Assembly (NCBI GenBank): GCA_024291935.2
Contig: JAGTYA010000024.1
Span: forward strand, 5,270,001 to 5,334,000
Direction: 5' to 3'
Length of the DNA: 64,000 bases
From: Okapia johnstoni
Lineage: Eukaryota > Chordata > Mammalia > Artiodactyla > Giraffidae
Shown here one piece after another: positions 1 to 10,740 of this stretch; position 1 is the stretch's first letter; each line of letters starts with the position of its first letter. Position numbers and translations under genes: made by a program. The notes beneath the pieces were generated by a model. It did no database searches. It saw only the letters and a program-made list of their open reading frames with translations, and was not told the origin of the DNA.

Positions 1-40
1 GTGCCCTCTGTACATATAAAAAACAATAATATTGCTTGTA

Positions 41-834
41 GCAATAAATGCTGGAGAGGGTATGGAGAAAAGGGAACCCTCTTACACTGTTGGTGGGAAT
101 GCAAACTAGTACAGCCACTATGGAGAACAGTGTGGAGATTCCTTAAAAAACTGGGAATAGAACTGCCATATGACCCAGCAATCCCACTGCTGGGCACACA
201 CACTGAGGAAACCAGAAAGAGACACATGTACCCCAATGTTCATCACAGCACTGTTTATAATAGCCAGGACATGGAAGCAGCCTAGATGCCCATCAGCAGA
301 TGAATGGATAAGGAAGATGTGATACATATACACAATGGAATATTACTCAGCCTTTAAAAAGAATACATTTGAATCAGTTCTAATGAGGTGGATGAAACTG
401 GAGCCTATTATACAGAGTGAAGTAAGCCAGAAAGAAAAACACCAATACAGTATACTAACACATATATATGGTATTTAGTTAATCGGTAAAGATAACCTTG
501 TATGCGAGACATCAAAAGAGACACAGATAAATAGAACAGTGTTATGGACTGCATGGGAGAGGGCGAGGGCAGGATGATATGGGAGAATGGCATTGAAGCA
601 TGTGAATTATCATATGTGAAACGAATCGCCAGTCTAGTTTCGATGCATGACACAGGGCGCTTGGGGCTGGTGCACCGGCATGACCCAGAGGGATGGGATG
701 GGGAGGGAGGTGGGAGGGGGGTTCTGGAAGGGGAAAACATGTACACCCATGGTGGATTCATGTCAATGTATGGCAAAACCAATACGATATTGTAAAGTTA
801 AAAAATAGAAAATAAACTAATTTAAAAAAAAAAC
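41..834 (+). mobile_element. L1 LINE, 5'-truncated 3' end (ORF2 C-terminus plus 3' UTR)
   Basis: The forward strand carries the L1 ORF2 C-terminal coding region. Residues such as [26 protein letters not shown] and HHSTVYNSQDMEAA are typical of the mammalian L1 ORF2 end. A G-rich 3' UTR follows (about 660-760), then an A-rich tail at about 822-833. AAACAATAAT occurs just before the L1 homology (21-30) and right after the tail (831-840), so it is a likely target-site duplication. Stop codons break the frame after about 285. Only about 0.8 kb remains, so this is a dead 5'-truncated copy. The style resembles the ruminant L1-BT group; the exact subfamily is unassigned. Confidence 0.88.
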
Positions 835-840
835 AATAAT

Positions 841-1165
841 GTGCAGACTTAACTTGACCATGTAGGGACAAAAAACTCCCCTGCCTAACCTGGAGGAGGA
901 ACTGATGATGGAAACATGACATCTACTCAAAAATGACAAAGAAGGTCTTCTCCCTCTCCCCACTTTTCCTTTGATTATAAACCTGTAGCCCAGTAAATTC
1001 TCAGGGCATAACGCTCTCTCGCTCGTCCACTTGTAAACCTCACAAGAATTTATTAGAAGAATGTCCTAGTCTAATAAATCACTTCTTATCACTTTGCCTC
1101 TTACTGAATTCTTTTCTGTGCTGAGACATGAAGGAGTGGAGCTCTTCGGAACCCCTTCCTCCCAG
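841..1165 (+). mobile_element. Probable endogenous retrovirus LTR fragment
   Basis: The order of signals looks like an LTR: a TATA-like ATTATAAAC at 974-982, a CT-rich CGCTCGTCC start region near 1020, an AATAAA at about 1072, then a T-rich U5-like stretch. The stretch at 1080-1140 resembles U5 ends of ruminant class II LTRs that I recall. No TG...CA ends or TSD were found, and no retroviral gene is adjacent. It could also be unique sequence with chance motifs. Confidence 0.4.
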
Positions 1166-2048
1166 AAATGGCACCTCACAGTTTCAGCATGACCAGTTAC
1201 TTAAGGAATTTTGTTTTTGATGGAGTGCTCTGCAGAGGTTTTGGACAAACACTAAACAGCCCAGGCTTTTATGACTGCCTTTTCCGAGCACAGAGGCTGC
1301 AGGGTCAGAGTGACCTGCTCACTTGTGCTGAAATATTGCTTCACAGTCCCTCTGTGAGGGAACATTGCCCTGACATGTCCTGGTGAGAGAGGCAAAGCGG
1401 GTGTGAGAGTGAGAAGTGGGTTTGCACACTCCACCAATTCAGGGGCAAGACGAATGTGAAAGGAGATTTTTGTGAAAATAAAATGTGTATTAACCGAATC
1501 CTTGTTCTCACCCTAGCAGAGACCAGAGGGTGCACACAGGTGTGGGGCTTGCAGAGCACAGGGGCTCCTGCAAAAAGTATGGGCAGGGGTCACATGGGGG
1601 CAGCAGGAATGACTGAGTCCAGGTGACATGTGTGAGCAGAGAAGAAACACCTGCTCCTGGGACCTCACAGTTCTCATCTGGGGGCAGCTCCGGAAACCCC
1701 AGGGGCCATAGGTCCACCGCGAAGTGACCCAAGTGAATAAGCCCAGCACAGACGCTGGACTTGGGCAGCAGCCAGGCAATGTCCTCACCCTCCTCTTCCA
1801 CCAGGGGGGTTCATCACTGGCCTTCCATGATGTGGGAACCAGTTCTATTTGTTGGGCACTGGGTGGTGCCTTTTTGCCTTTTAGGTGTAAGGGATGGGTG
1901 GTGATGGTGGGTGAGGATCTAGGACCACCCCTCTGCCTTCAGAAACCATCTCTGGGTCGTGACATGCTTGCACCCCAACTCCTCCTTTATGGGTCCATTT
2001 ATTAAACATTGCTCATCCTGACTCCTCACAGGGCGTATCTGGGAATCT
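1166..2048. other. No gene or repeat recognised
   Basis: Moderately GC-rich sequence. Short open frames lack known motifs or paired splice signals. A CTCF-like core at 1798-1809 matches only part of that motif. Confidence 0.4.
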
Positions 2049-2377
2049 GTCCAGTCATTGCCCTTTAGAACTCCCAGACAGGGGCAGGAGCAGTCAGAGA
2101 AACAGACAACTGGCCGCAGCATGAGGAGGACATCCCAGAACCAGCATCATGGGGCACATGTGCCAGCAGGGGCTATAAGCTTTCCACTCAGCACTTCCTG
2201 CCACCCTCCCAAACGTCCAGTCATTGCCCTTTAGAACTCCCAGACAGGGGCAGGAGCAGTCAGAGAAACAGACAACTGGCCGCAGCATGAGGAGGACATC
2301 CCAGAACCAGCATCATGGGGCACATGTGCCAGAAGGGGCTATAAGCTTTCCACTCAGCACTTCCTGCCACCCTCCCA
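2049..2377. repeat. 166-bp tandem duplication, two near-identical units
   Basis: Unit 1 begins at 2049 and unit 2 at 2215. The shared block runs about 163 bp (2049-2211 and 2215-2377) at a 166-bp period. I see one difference, an internal C in unit 1 against A in unit 2 in the context GTGCCAG[C/A]AGGGG. The unit does not resemble a known transposon. Such low divergence means either a very recent duplication or an assembly duplication. Confidence 0.95.
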
Positions 2378-3092
2378 GCGACTCAGGTGAGGTAGAGGAC
2401 ACCCTTTTCCTGGTCTGTAACATAAAACTATTTCCTTATCTAAATTGTTAGACTTTTTACCATGTACACACATGAGAATGCAACACATACATGGGAACAT
2501 GCTCATGCATGACTTGGCCAGTACAAAAGAGAAGAAATGGAGTGCGTTGTGCTAATGGATATTAACAGTCCCTTCTGGTCGTGACTGTCTCTGGATCTCT
2601 GATGCTGGACTTCCTAGGAGTGAACAAAGTGATGCTGAGAAGTGAGGCTATTGGGGAAGACTGTGGGGGATGCCCATTGTCAGAGGTAGAAGCTGCATGA
2701 GTACATTGTCTTCAGCCTCCACCTTGGTCCTTACCCTTTGCCCAACTTCCGATAAGTCTTCCTGGCCCCTCAGATTGTGCTTGATACAAAGACACTCCTC
2801 TTGCCTCCTTCATCACACTTCAGACCCACAGGCATTATCTGGGGTCTTTGAATAGACTGTGATTCTTTATCCTCAGGCACTTTCCATATGCAGTTCCCTT
2901 TGCCAACAATGCGTTTTGTCTTTCAAGACACTTTCAGTTCCAGAAACATAAATCCGACTCCAGTAGGTTTAAACAAAACAGAGCACAAAATGAGGCATCT
3001 TCTGGCTCATTCATCTCAAATGTCCAAGGGTTGATATCTTTAAGCGCAGCTGAGTCCAGTAGCTCAAGTGATATCATTTTAGAATCTCATTT
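2378..3092. other. No gene or repeat recognised
   Basis: Mixed-composition sequence after the tandem duplication. No conserved reading frame, SINE, LINE or LTR signature was recognised. Confidence 0.4.
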
Positions 3093-3207
3093 TGCCATCT
3101 CCCCCCTCCTCCCCTGCCCTCCCTCCTCCTCTTACCCCTCCCCCACACAACTTCTGTCCCTCTGCTTCTCTCTAATGTCATCTCTTTCTCCCTAACCCCC
3201 CTCATCC
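3093..3207 (+). repeat. Pyrimidine-rich tract
   Basis: About 115 bp made almost only of C and T on the forward strand (CCTCC, TCTCC and CCCTC runs) with short interruptions. It directly precedes the candidate regulatory block at 3209. Confidence 0.8.
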
Positions 3208-3208
3208 C

Positions 3209-3400
3209 CAGCTAATTAAATGATACTGTGCTCTGTGTTTCATTTGCATTTGACTCAGGGGCCACGGAGGGCCCGAAGCTGCATGTTCATTAAACGGCTC
3301 TGTGTAGAAGGATGTAATGAAGCGGTTTTATTACAACCATCATCTCGGCCCATCCTGGGAGGCGATTATGTATTCACTGGAAAGGAAGAGAGCCACAGAG
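3209..3400. promoter_or_regulatory. Candidate conserved noncoding element (homeodomain/POU/AP-1 motifs)
   Basis: A non-repetitive block with dense regulatory motifs: TAATTA at 3213-3218, the octamer ATTTGCAT at 3242-3249 almost touching the AP-1 site TGACTCA at 3251-3257, then ATTAAA and TTTTATTAC homeodomain-like sites at about 3290-3335. It has no transposon signature and no convincing reading frame. The motifs are visible; conservation and enhancer activity are inferred. Confidence 0.3.
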
Positions 3401-3880
3401 CTCAGCTGCAACTGCTGAGGGTTGGAGGGGTGAAGGAGGATTGGGGAGGGGGAGGACTTCTCTCTCTCAGGATCAGGAAATGGTCTGAACTGCGTGGGGC
3501 CCAGAGTTCTGGTCGGAAGGGGTGAGGTAGGAAGGGAGGTGAGGCTGGGTCCAGGTGGCCTCTGGTACTGCACTGCCACCAACACTGTGAATGGCAGGAA
3601 TCCTCATTGGCTTTGGCTAGAGCTGTCTTTGAGATTCCTAACCTTGACCCCCAAACTCCTGGGGGTACTTAACACGAAGGGGCCCTGAATTTACCTGGGT
3701 ACCAAGACTGTCTGTCGATGGAATAATCAGAATATAACACAGCTCCATTGTGTTATACGAGTGCCATTGGGATTGCAGTGGCAGGAAAAGTTATTTAGAA
3801 GCGTTTCCACATTCCTAGTAGCCTCGGTCCATAGTGCACGTCCTCCGTCTCTGGGATCTAAGTGGCAGTTGGGGGCAGAA
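3401..3880. other. Unique sequence with a perfect short hairpin
   Basis: No gene or repeat recognised. A perfect 9-bp inverted repeat, TATAACACA (3733-3741) and TGTGTTATA (3749-3757), encloses a 7-nt loop. Confidence 0.4.
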
Positions 3881-3884
3881 ATAT

Positions 3885-4125
3885 AGCAATAGCAGCCACC
3901 ATCTCTCGAGCATCTACTGTGTGCTGGGCACCGAGTTTAGTGATGTCCCTGGATTATTTTGTTTAATCCTTACGACACCCCCTGGAGGTCGGTGCTGTAT
4001 TATCCCCATTTTATGGGGGAGGAAACAGGCTCAGAGAATTAAGTGCCGCGTCCAAAGAGCCGGAATGTGGTGCATTGAGGATTTGATCTCAGGTCTGCCC
4101 AACACCATGGCCTCACCACTGCTTT
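3885..4125 (-). mobile_element. MIR SINE
   Basis: Antisense MIR: a CATCTACTGTGTGCTGGGCA core, then TTTAATCCTTAC, TATCCCCATTTTATG and GAGGAAACAGGCTCAGAGA in the family order. Diverged, as expected of this ancient tRNA-derived SINE. Confidence 0.85.
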
Positions 4126-4484
4126 CCACCCCTCCCACTCAAATGGACAGCTCATAGCTTTCGGGTGTCCCACACTTTTTAAAATGTTAAACAGTCTTGT
4201 ACTCAACAAAGAGGGTGATAAGTGATGGCTCCTGCAGAAGGCTCCTGCAGAAGGCACCCCTTCCTGTCCAGGGCTAACTTGGAATAGGCTATAAGTCATG
4301 TTATGGGCCTTATAAGTCACCTTATGGACCAAGGCAAAGGCTATGATTGAGAGTGGGGGCATTTAGGGGTTGAAACTCTCTTGTGGGGCCTGGTAGTCAT
4401 GGGATAAACCACTGGGGCTGAGGAGGCTCCTGACTAGGGAACAGGAGATGTGGGTCTGAGCCATGGCTCTGCCTCTGATTGACT

Positions 4485-4585
4485 GAGTCAACAAATCCAA
4501 CAAATGTTAATTGAGCACCTACTATATGTCAGGCACTGGGGATACAGCCGTGGACACATCTGTTCTTGCCATCAAGCTTGTGGGC
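4485..4585 (-). mobile_element. L2 LINE 3' end fragment
   Basis: Antisense L2 3' end: ATTGAGCACCTACTATATG, CAGGCACTGGGGATACAG and a GTGGACACATCTGTTCTTGC continuation. MIR shares the first phrase, but the GGGGATACAG continuation favours L2. Confidence 0.7.
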
Positions 4586-5444
4586 AGTCCAGGGTAGGGT
4601 GGATAGATGGGGCGCTGTTTACCCATCTGTATTGAGCAGTCTGGGGTGGGGAAGTCCAGGAAATCAGCACAGCCTCAAGCGTCTTCAGGGACAAGTAGGC
4701 ATTGCAAGTAACTCACATAGGCTGGAGGAACCGTGGGCACCCAAGGCCATGTCTTGGTCCCTGCTGTCTGTTACTGGGACAATGTCTGCCTTCTGATTAA
4801 AAATAAAACAAAACACAGAACTCTAGTTTTTTGCATGAAGTCTTCAGATTTTAAGTATTAGCAAATTGATGAAAGGAGGAGGACAACAATATTATGTTAC
4901 TAAAACCCCACCTGTTTTTGTGGGTCTGGTCTGCAGCCCTCCATTTTTCAAAGTTGTTTCCTCCATGACAGATAAGAAGGTCCACAGAAACCTGAGTTCC
5001 CAGTGGGAGCAACCAGCTGGGAGCCCTCTCTGTCTGCACAGGGGCTCTCACTTTGCATTCAGAGTGCAAGTTTCCAAGAAGACGCGGGTCAGCCTGGGGA
5101 CAGGAGGCCCCAGGAGCCCCTGCATGATGTCCACATGGCTGTGAGGATGGGACCCTCCCTGGGCAGAGAGAGGCCTCCTTGAACTTGTCAATAGGAGAGC
5201 ATTGAGATGACCCTGAGTCCCCTGTCACAGGTTTGGGGGAGAACGGCTTGCATGTGTGTGCATGTGTGCGTGTGTCAAAGAGAGACAGAGAAAAAGAGAT
5301 GGTCAGCATTTGGAACAGAAGGAGGGCAGGACAGACCCCAGTGGAAACCATAAGAGGGAACAGACCAGAGGAGACACGAAGACAGCCCGTGCCGGTCTGG
5401 AGGGGCCTTTAAGTGAAAAGACTGGACACTAACCATTGTAACAG
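4586..5444. other. No gene recognised
   Basis: The longest open frame (4851-5351, minus, 166 aa) has no recognisable domain and includes a TG-repeat-derived stretch near 5250-5275, so I treat it as chance. Short TGTGTG runs occur at about 5250-5275. Confidence 0.4.
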
Positions 5445-5675
5445 GAACAAAGAAGCTACTTTTACTGAGGCTTCTGCGAGCCCAGCTCTCTTCTAAGCAC
5501 TTGAGGTACATTATCTCATTTAATCCTCACAACAGCTTTGTGATGGGGGCAATATTATTCCCCGTTTTTCCAGATGGAAATACAGATGCTTTGAGGCTAA
5601 TGTGTCAAGGCCACAGGATGGTATGTGGGCGAGGAGAGCTCTGGACCCTTACGGTCTGGCTTCCAAACACACACT
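5445..5675 (-). mobile_element. MIR SINE
   Basis: Antisense MIR signature: TTCTAAGCACTTGAGGTACA, TTATCTCATTTAATCCTCAC, AACAGCTTTGTGATGGGGG and TATTCCCCGTTTTTCCAGATG in correct order. Confidence 0.85.
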
Positions 5676-5704
5676 TTACAAAAACTTGGTTCATGGAACT
5701 GATA

Positions 5705-5835
5705 GAGTCACATGTCTTTGTTGAGGACCTACTGTGTGTCGGGCACTGTGCAAGGCCCTTCCTCACAGTACTTAATACATACCACCAAGAGAGAGAGCTC
5801 CACTGCCACTTCACAGGTGAGAAGCCCAAGATCTG
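5705..5835 (-). mobile_element. MIR SINE fragment
   Basis: A second antisense MIR: GAGGACCTACTGTGTGTCGG and GCACTGTGCAAGGCCCTTCC, then a decayed CTTCACAGGTGAGAAGCCCA tail. Confidence 0.65.
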
Positions 5836-6544
5836 GGCTGCTGGGGTTGCCAGGGCCAGTCCAGATCTTGGTGGTCCCTCTGGGTCCGCATGGGCCTGAC
5901 TCCAGAGCCCCCTCCTCCAGACCCTGTACCCTGCTGGCTGACTTCCTACAGGGGCTGTTCTTAGACTCAGACTCTCACCGTAATAGTTTTAAGAGGCCTG
6001 GACACACCTTCAGGAGGCTGTGAATTCAGGCTGAGGTCTTTGGGTCCGGTGTAGAAAATCCCCACTCCGTTTCCCCATGGGAGTCTAGATGGACCCAGGT
6101 CACCTGAGCTAAGTAGGCCAGACACCCGGCCAGTCCCTCCTTGCTTTATTAGAATCCAGGCAGATTAAAGAGTTCTGTTGACACCTTGGATCGGAGCGCA
6201 ACTTTGGCCTCAGAGCACAACTTTGGCCCCAGAGGCCCCTTCTTCTGCCAGGGGCCCTTTGTAGACAAGATCTGTTAACTCACCAGCAGGGAAGCAGCCT
6301 CACTGCTAACCATCCCTGGGGGTATGAACCATCTCTGCCCAGTGTCCTGGCATGCAGCTGGCCCCGTCCTACCCGTGGGACCTTGTCCTTCTCCTTCCTG
6401 AGCCACAGGGACCTGGGACACCTGAGACTGAAAGGGGCTGCTATCCCAAAAGACAGAGATGAGTGCGGGAGGGCACTTAGAGGAATGCTAGTGGGGAGAC
6501 CCAGAGGTGATCTGGTGAGGAAAGGGAAACCTCAAATAGGCTAG
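5836..6544. other. No gene or repeat recognised
   Basis: GC-rich unique sequence. A near-repeat of the phrase AGCGCAACTTTGG / AGCACAACTTTGG at about 6197-6225 is the only local structure noted. Confidence 0.4.
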
Positions 6545-6780
6545 AGGGCAGAATTTAACTTTCCTGAGCACTACATGCTCGATATTTATACACACACACC
6601 TTTGTCTAAGCCTCATCATCTTGGAGAGCAGATTATGCTCCATAATCACCAGCTCCGTTTTGTGATTATGCCCATTTTGCAGATGAGGAAATTGAGGTCT
6701 GCTGAAGGTCACATAGTTTGGCAGTGGTGAAGCAGGGACTCGGACCCAGGCTCTTGGTGACCCTTCTTCCAACCACACTG
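6545..6780 (-). mobile_element. MIR SINE
   Basis: Antisense MIR: CCTGAGCACTACATGCTCG, TATGCCCATTTTGCAGATGA, GGAAATTGAGGTC and GGACTCGGACCCAGGCTCTT. A short CA run sits in its middle. Confidence 0.8.
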
Positions 6781-7469
6781 TCTAGGTTTGTTCCCCACTG
6801 CATTGGAGTCCCTGTGGCTACTCCACCTCTGTTGCCCCTACCTCGAAGCTACCAGGAGGGTCCTTGGGAAAGAGAAGCCTCAATAAATCTCAGCCTTCAA
6901 CCAGGAGGGGCTGAGACCATCCCTCGGGAGGAGCCAGCATTTCCTGGCAGAGTAAATCACCAGCCTCTTAGTTACTGCAGGTGCAGATACCACCCTCTTT
7001 CCCCAGGAAGTTGGTAAAGCAAACCTTAGACCTAGATTTTCAGTCTGCTGTGGGTTGAGTGAGGCAGGAAGTAGAGGGAGGAATGCTGAGAGAAGAACAG
7101 CACCCCAAACCACGCCCTGGGGGGCTTCATGCGGGAAGGGGCACAAAGTGGTGCTGAGGGATCACTGCTCTCACCTGGGTCTCAGGGGTGGACCAGATGA
7201 TCCTGGGACCCCTGCCAGCCCTGACCTTCTGTGGGTCCCTGACCCGGTGTCTGGGTGTCTGGGGGCAGCTGGAGCAAAGGTCTGGGGCTCAGGGATGGAG
7301 GCTGGAGAGGGGGCTTGGGAGGGGGCAGCAGCTCTGAGCTGAGCTCTGGGTGGGGGTGTTTAGTGGGAAGAGGGGGCTGATGGTCACAGAGGACAGGCCA
7401 AGGGAGGGGGTGTCCAGCAGGGCCCTGGGCCAGGGCAGCCCAGAGGAAACCAGAGGGGTAGGACTCGGC
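6781..7469. other. No gene or repeat recognised
   Basis: GC-rich sequence with G-runs at 7060-7450. Open frames here are short and overlap on both strands without domain signatures. Confidence 0.4.
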
Positions 7470-7690
7470 ACCCTGGGTTGGGAGTCAGGGCCTGGCTCAG
7501 TTCTGGTGCTGCTGACTGACCTTCTAAACCCCCCCGTCCCTTCTGGTCTGGTGCTGCGTGACCTTGGGCAAGTCACTTGGCCGTTTTGGGCCTTAGCTAC
7601 CTCACCTGCAAAGTGAAGGTGATTATTCCTGCCCTGGATGCGGGGTTGTTGGGAGAACTCAAGGAGCATAAAGCCAGTCAGGAGGGACTA
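7470..7690 (+). mobile_element. MIR SINE
   Basis: Sense MIR: TGCGTGACCTTGGGCAAGTC, ACTTGGCCGTTTTGGGCC, ACCTCACCTGCAAAGTGAAG and GGGTTGTTGGGAGAACTCAA in consensus order. Confidence 0.85.
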
Positions 7691-8844
7691 TCTTGAACAC
7701 AGGGCATGGGGTGGGGCCTGGGTCTGTTTCACTTTCCTCTGCTCCCAGCCTCCTGGTGATCACCTTGGAGGTGTCCACTCTGGATCCCTCCATCCTGGGA
7801 GGTGGGAGGGCCGGATCCCAGCATCACCTGCCAGAGGCTTCCTGTGTCATCATGGACCAGTCCCTGTCCTTCTCTGGGCTCACGTCACCATTGGCTGGGG
7901 CTGGATGACATGCAATGCTCCCTCCACCTCCATGCTGGACTCTGTCCCTTCTCTTCTTGCCCTGTCCCTTACTCAGTGGTGTACTGGTAGATATTTCACC
8001 ATTGGCTCTCCAAGAATCAAAGCCCTAATTTGTGGTGTTGGCTAGTCTCTGTGGTGTGAATACTCCCACCATAGTCAATATCAAGTCATCAGTGAGCTGT
8101 CACTCAATGGGGGGTTTGGAAGGGACAGAATAGCACATGGATATATAGTGTTTCTGTACCATAGATGGAACTAACCCCAGAAGTGTATACAATAGTACAA
8201 TACTATGCAGTAATTAGGGATTGAAGGCCTTTGAGTGTTTATTAACTTTAGTTTTAATATAATCCATTTCATTGTGAGTTAACACAATTTAACTGTTCAT
8301 TGTGGCTGTATTTAACAACTGGCTGACAAAATTCCTGAAATTCTAACCATTGGTTCTGTGAGCTGCGTTAGGTTGGTTCTGACACACTTCTGTCCCTACT
8401 CCTCTCATCCCATCATCCTTGCTTCTTGATCCTATAATCACGGAAACAAAACTTTGCCTAATTTCATAGGTCGGTAAAAGAGTCCAAAACAGCGTTCCTG
8501 GAGGCCGGGTGGTCAGCCCCCACATCACTTGATCACTTCTCCAAAAGCAGTACTTGACACATTCAATTTGTTTTTCCATATCTTTGTCATCAGAAATGAT
8601 TATGTCACTTTATTCAATTGAATTAATCATGGTGTAGGTGAGTAGGGAGAATCCCTAGGGCTTTATCTGAGTAGCAGGAGCAGTTAACCCTTTAGTCCTC
8701 ACTGAAGCCACCAGAGGAAGAACATCAGACTCCAGGGGTCTCTCCTTGGAAGACCCTGTTTGGAACTTCTTTGGAGGTCACTGACCCAGACCCCTTGGGC
8801 CTCCTGCAGGCTTGTTCTTGCTGCGGGGAGTCTGAGAGGAGAGA
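7691..8844. other. No gene recognised; possible weak MIR at 7830-7930
   Basis: A CCTGTCCTTCTCTGGGCTCA phrase near 7865-7884 faintly recalls MIR. The rest (including AT-rich 8090-8340) shows no assigned repeat or conserved frame. Confidence 0.35.
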
Positions 8845-8990
8845 ACTCATTTCATATATAAAGCTTGAAGCTGGAAAGGACTTTCTCATTTTGCTAATGG
8901 AGAAACTGAGGCTCAGAGATGGGCAGGGTCTTACTCAAGATGGCCCACCCATCAGCAAAGATTCAGAGGGAGACGCCTGGCTCTCCAGCC
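8845..8990 (-). mobile_element. MIR SINE fragment
   Basis: Antisense MIR core: TTTTGCTAATGGAGAAACTG and AGGCTCAGAGATGGGCAGGG, followed by a decayed tail. Confidence 0.65.
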
Positions 8991-9329
8991 CCTCCTGGGA
9001 CCACCCCTGTCCCAGCTGCATCAGGGGTAACATTGTCCAGCTGAGGGAAAGCATGGAGATTTTCCAGAGTTTGGTAACAGAGCTCTTGAAGGCATGATGT
9101 TGGGGAGCCCTGACCACCACAGAGCCTGGGCCACCAGATCCTGATGTTCTAAGGGACAATCTCCCAGACCCATTTCCATCAGCCCCAAGTGGCTGTTCAA
9201 TCCTCCCAAGCTGGCCTTCAAGGCTGCCTCTTTCAGGAAGTCCCCCATGGTTCACCCCTGAGCCTGCATCTCAGTCTTCTCTCCAGTGCTCATGGGCTCT
9301 GTGGCCAGGCCCCGAGTCCTGCCTCCCCC

Positions 9330-9495
9330 AACCCTGTAGAGGCTCCAGACAAGTCTCTTCCCCTCCCCAGGCCTCAGTGTATACATCTGACAAGTAGGCA
9401 TGATCATCCCTGCCTGACGCAGCTCATGGGGTTTGGTGAGGAACAAATGAATGGGCGGTTGGGTGGGAACCGCTCTGAGATGCTGGGAATCATCT
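9330..9495 (+). mobile_element. MIR SINE fragment
   Basis: Sense MIR: CAGACAAGTCTCTTCCCCTC, CCAGGCCTCAGTGTATACAT, GGTTTGGTGAGGAACAAATG and AACCGCTCTGAGATGCTGGG. Confidence 0.7.
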
Positions 9496-10284
9496 GAGGA
9501 TGCTGGTTGCTGTAAGCTCCTGAAAGTCTTGCTCTGGCCGCTGGTCCTGTGGCCAGATGTGGGTTGAGACTGTGTGGGTCAATCCTCATCCTGGCTCTGG
9601 CCCGAGAGCTGTGAGCCCTTAGGGAGTCATGTCCAGCACCTCTGGGAGTCCAATCTTCACCTGTGTGGTGGGGAGCCCTTTGCCCACCGCTCAGAGCAGG
9701 TGAGGGGGGAATGGGAGGAATGCCGCAGGGGAGGAGGGTCAGGGCCAGGGTGAGCCTGGTGGCCCTCATCCATCACAGCGCTGACAGAGCTGGGGGTGGC
9801 ATGGTGTCTGTCCAGAGAGTGCCAAGTCATCCCTGCCCCCACAGTCATCTCTCCCCAGCCCACACCCCCACCCCAACCTGTCTGGGCATCCGTGCCCACC
9901 CAGGCTGCCTCTCAGCTCCTCTCCTTGAGCCCCTGACATGCTCCTGTGTTTTACAAGCACTCTCCTCCAGTCTCCTCCGCATTTTGTCAAAACACCAGCT
10001 TTGATTTCTGACAGGCAGGAAACAATCTGGAAGATGACTGACAGCCACCAAATGCTGTCAGGATGCGGTGGAGGCAGGAGGGAGGGCGTGAGGATGCTGG
10101 AGGAGCAGGAGCGCACGTGGGCCCAGGGACAAGGCTTGATGGTGCCACATCGTTTCAATGCATCGGGGATGGGCCCCTGGGCAGATGGAAGGGCCAAGTC
10201 CCCAGGGAAGAGGTGAGGTGACCACCTTGCAGCCTGAGAGCACCTCAGTCCCCAGAGCTGCCAGGGCCCTGATAACAGTACCAG
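9496..10284. other. Unique sequence with a cluster of TGACAG motifs
   Basis: No gene recognised. Three MEIS/TGIF-type TGACAG cores lie within 52 bp: 10009-10014 and 10039-10044 on plus, 10055-10060 on minus. Open frames on both strands (for example 9766-10197 minus) lack domains. Confidence 0.35.
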
Positions 10285-10740
10285 GGAGCCTGTGTACTGA
10301 GCGCTTACATTGTCCCTTTACATGCACCTCCTCTATTCATTCTGTACCAATGCTTTGGGGGAGGCTCTCTCTTTGTTCTATGTTATAGGTATGGAAGGGC
10401 TTCCCTGGTAGCTCAGCTGGTAAAGAATCTGCCTGCAATGCAGGAGACCTGGGTTTGATCCCTGGGTTGGGAAGATTCCCTGGAGGAGGGCATGGCAACC
10501 CACTCCAGTATTCTTGCCTGGAGAATCCCCATGGACAGAGGAGCCTGGCAGGCTACAGTCCATGGGACTGCAAAAGTCGGACACGACAGAGCCACTAAGC
10601 ACAGCACAGCAGCACAGGGATGGAAATGAAGACTCAAAGAGGTTGAGAAATGTGTCTAAAGACACAGAGCTAGAGAAGGATAGAAGTAAATACATTGTTG
10701 AACTCCTAAGCGAAACTCCCGGGGACCAAGATGCTAAAAA
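10285..10740 (-). mobile_element. MIR SINE, split by a Bov-tA insertion
   Basis: The left part (10285-10396) carries TACTGAGCGCTTACATTGTC. The right part (10620-10740) carries GAAGACTCAAAGAGGTTGAG and AAAGACACAGAGCTAGAGAA, the antisense MIR tail. The two halves join once the SINE at 10397-10619 is removed. Confidence 0.75.
10397..10619 (+). mobile_element. Bov-tA SINE, full length
   Basis: tRNA-derived head GGGCTTCCCTGGTAGCTCAG with a polymerase III A box (TAGCTCAGCTGG) and B box (GGTTTGATCCC), then the BovB-derived tail ending CACGACAGAGCCACTAAGCA. ATGGAA flanks it at 10391-10396 and 10620-10625, a short TSD. It interrupts an older MIR, which orders the events. Confidence 0.93.

Noticed and set aside
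1798..1809. CTCF-like core CCACCAGGGGGG
   Set aside because: Lacks the GGCGC-type right half of the motif; chance matches to the core are common in GC-rich DNA.
4851..5351. 166-aa minus-strand open frame
   Set aside because: No recognisable domain, includes a translated TG/CA-rich stretch, and overlaps other open frames; chance ORF in GC-rich sequence.
10397..10619. tRNA gene, because of A and B boxes
   Set aside because: The boxes belong to the tRNA-derived head of a Bov-tA; no cloverleaf and the BovB-derived tail follows. The same holds for all other Bov-tA and CHR copies.
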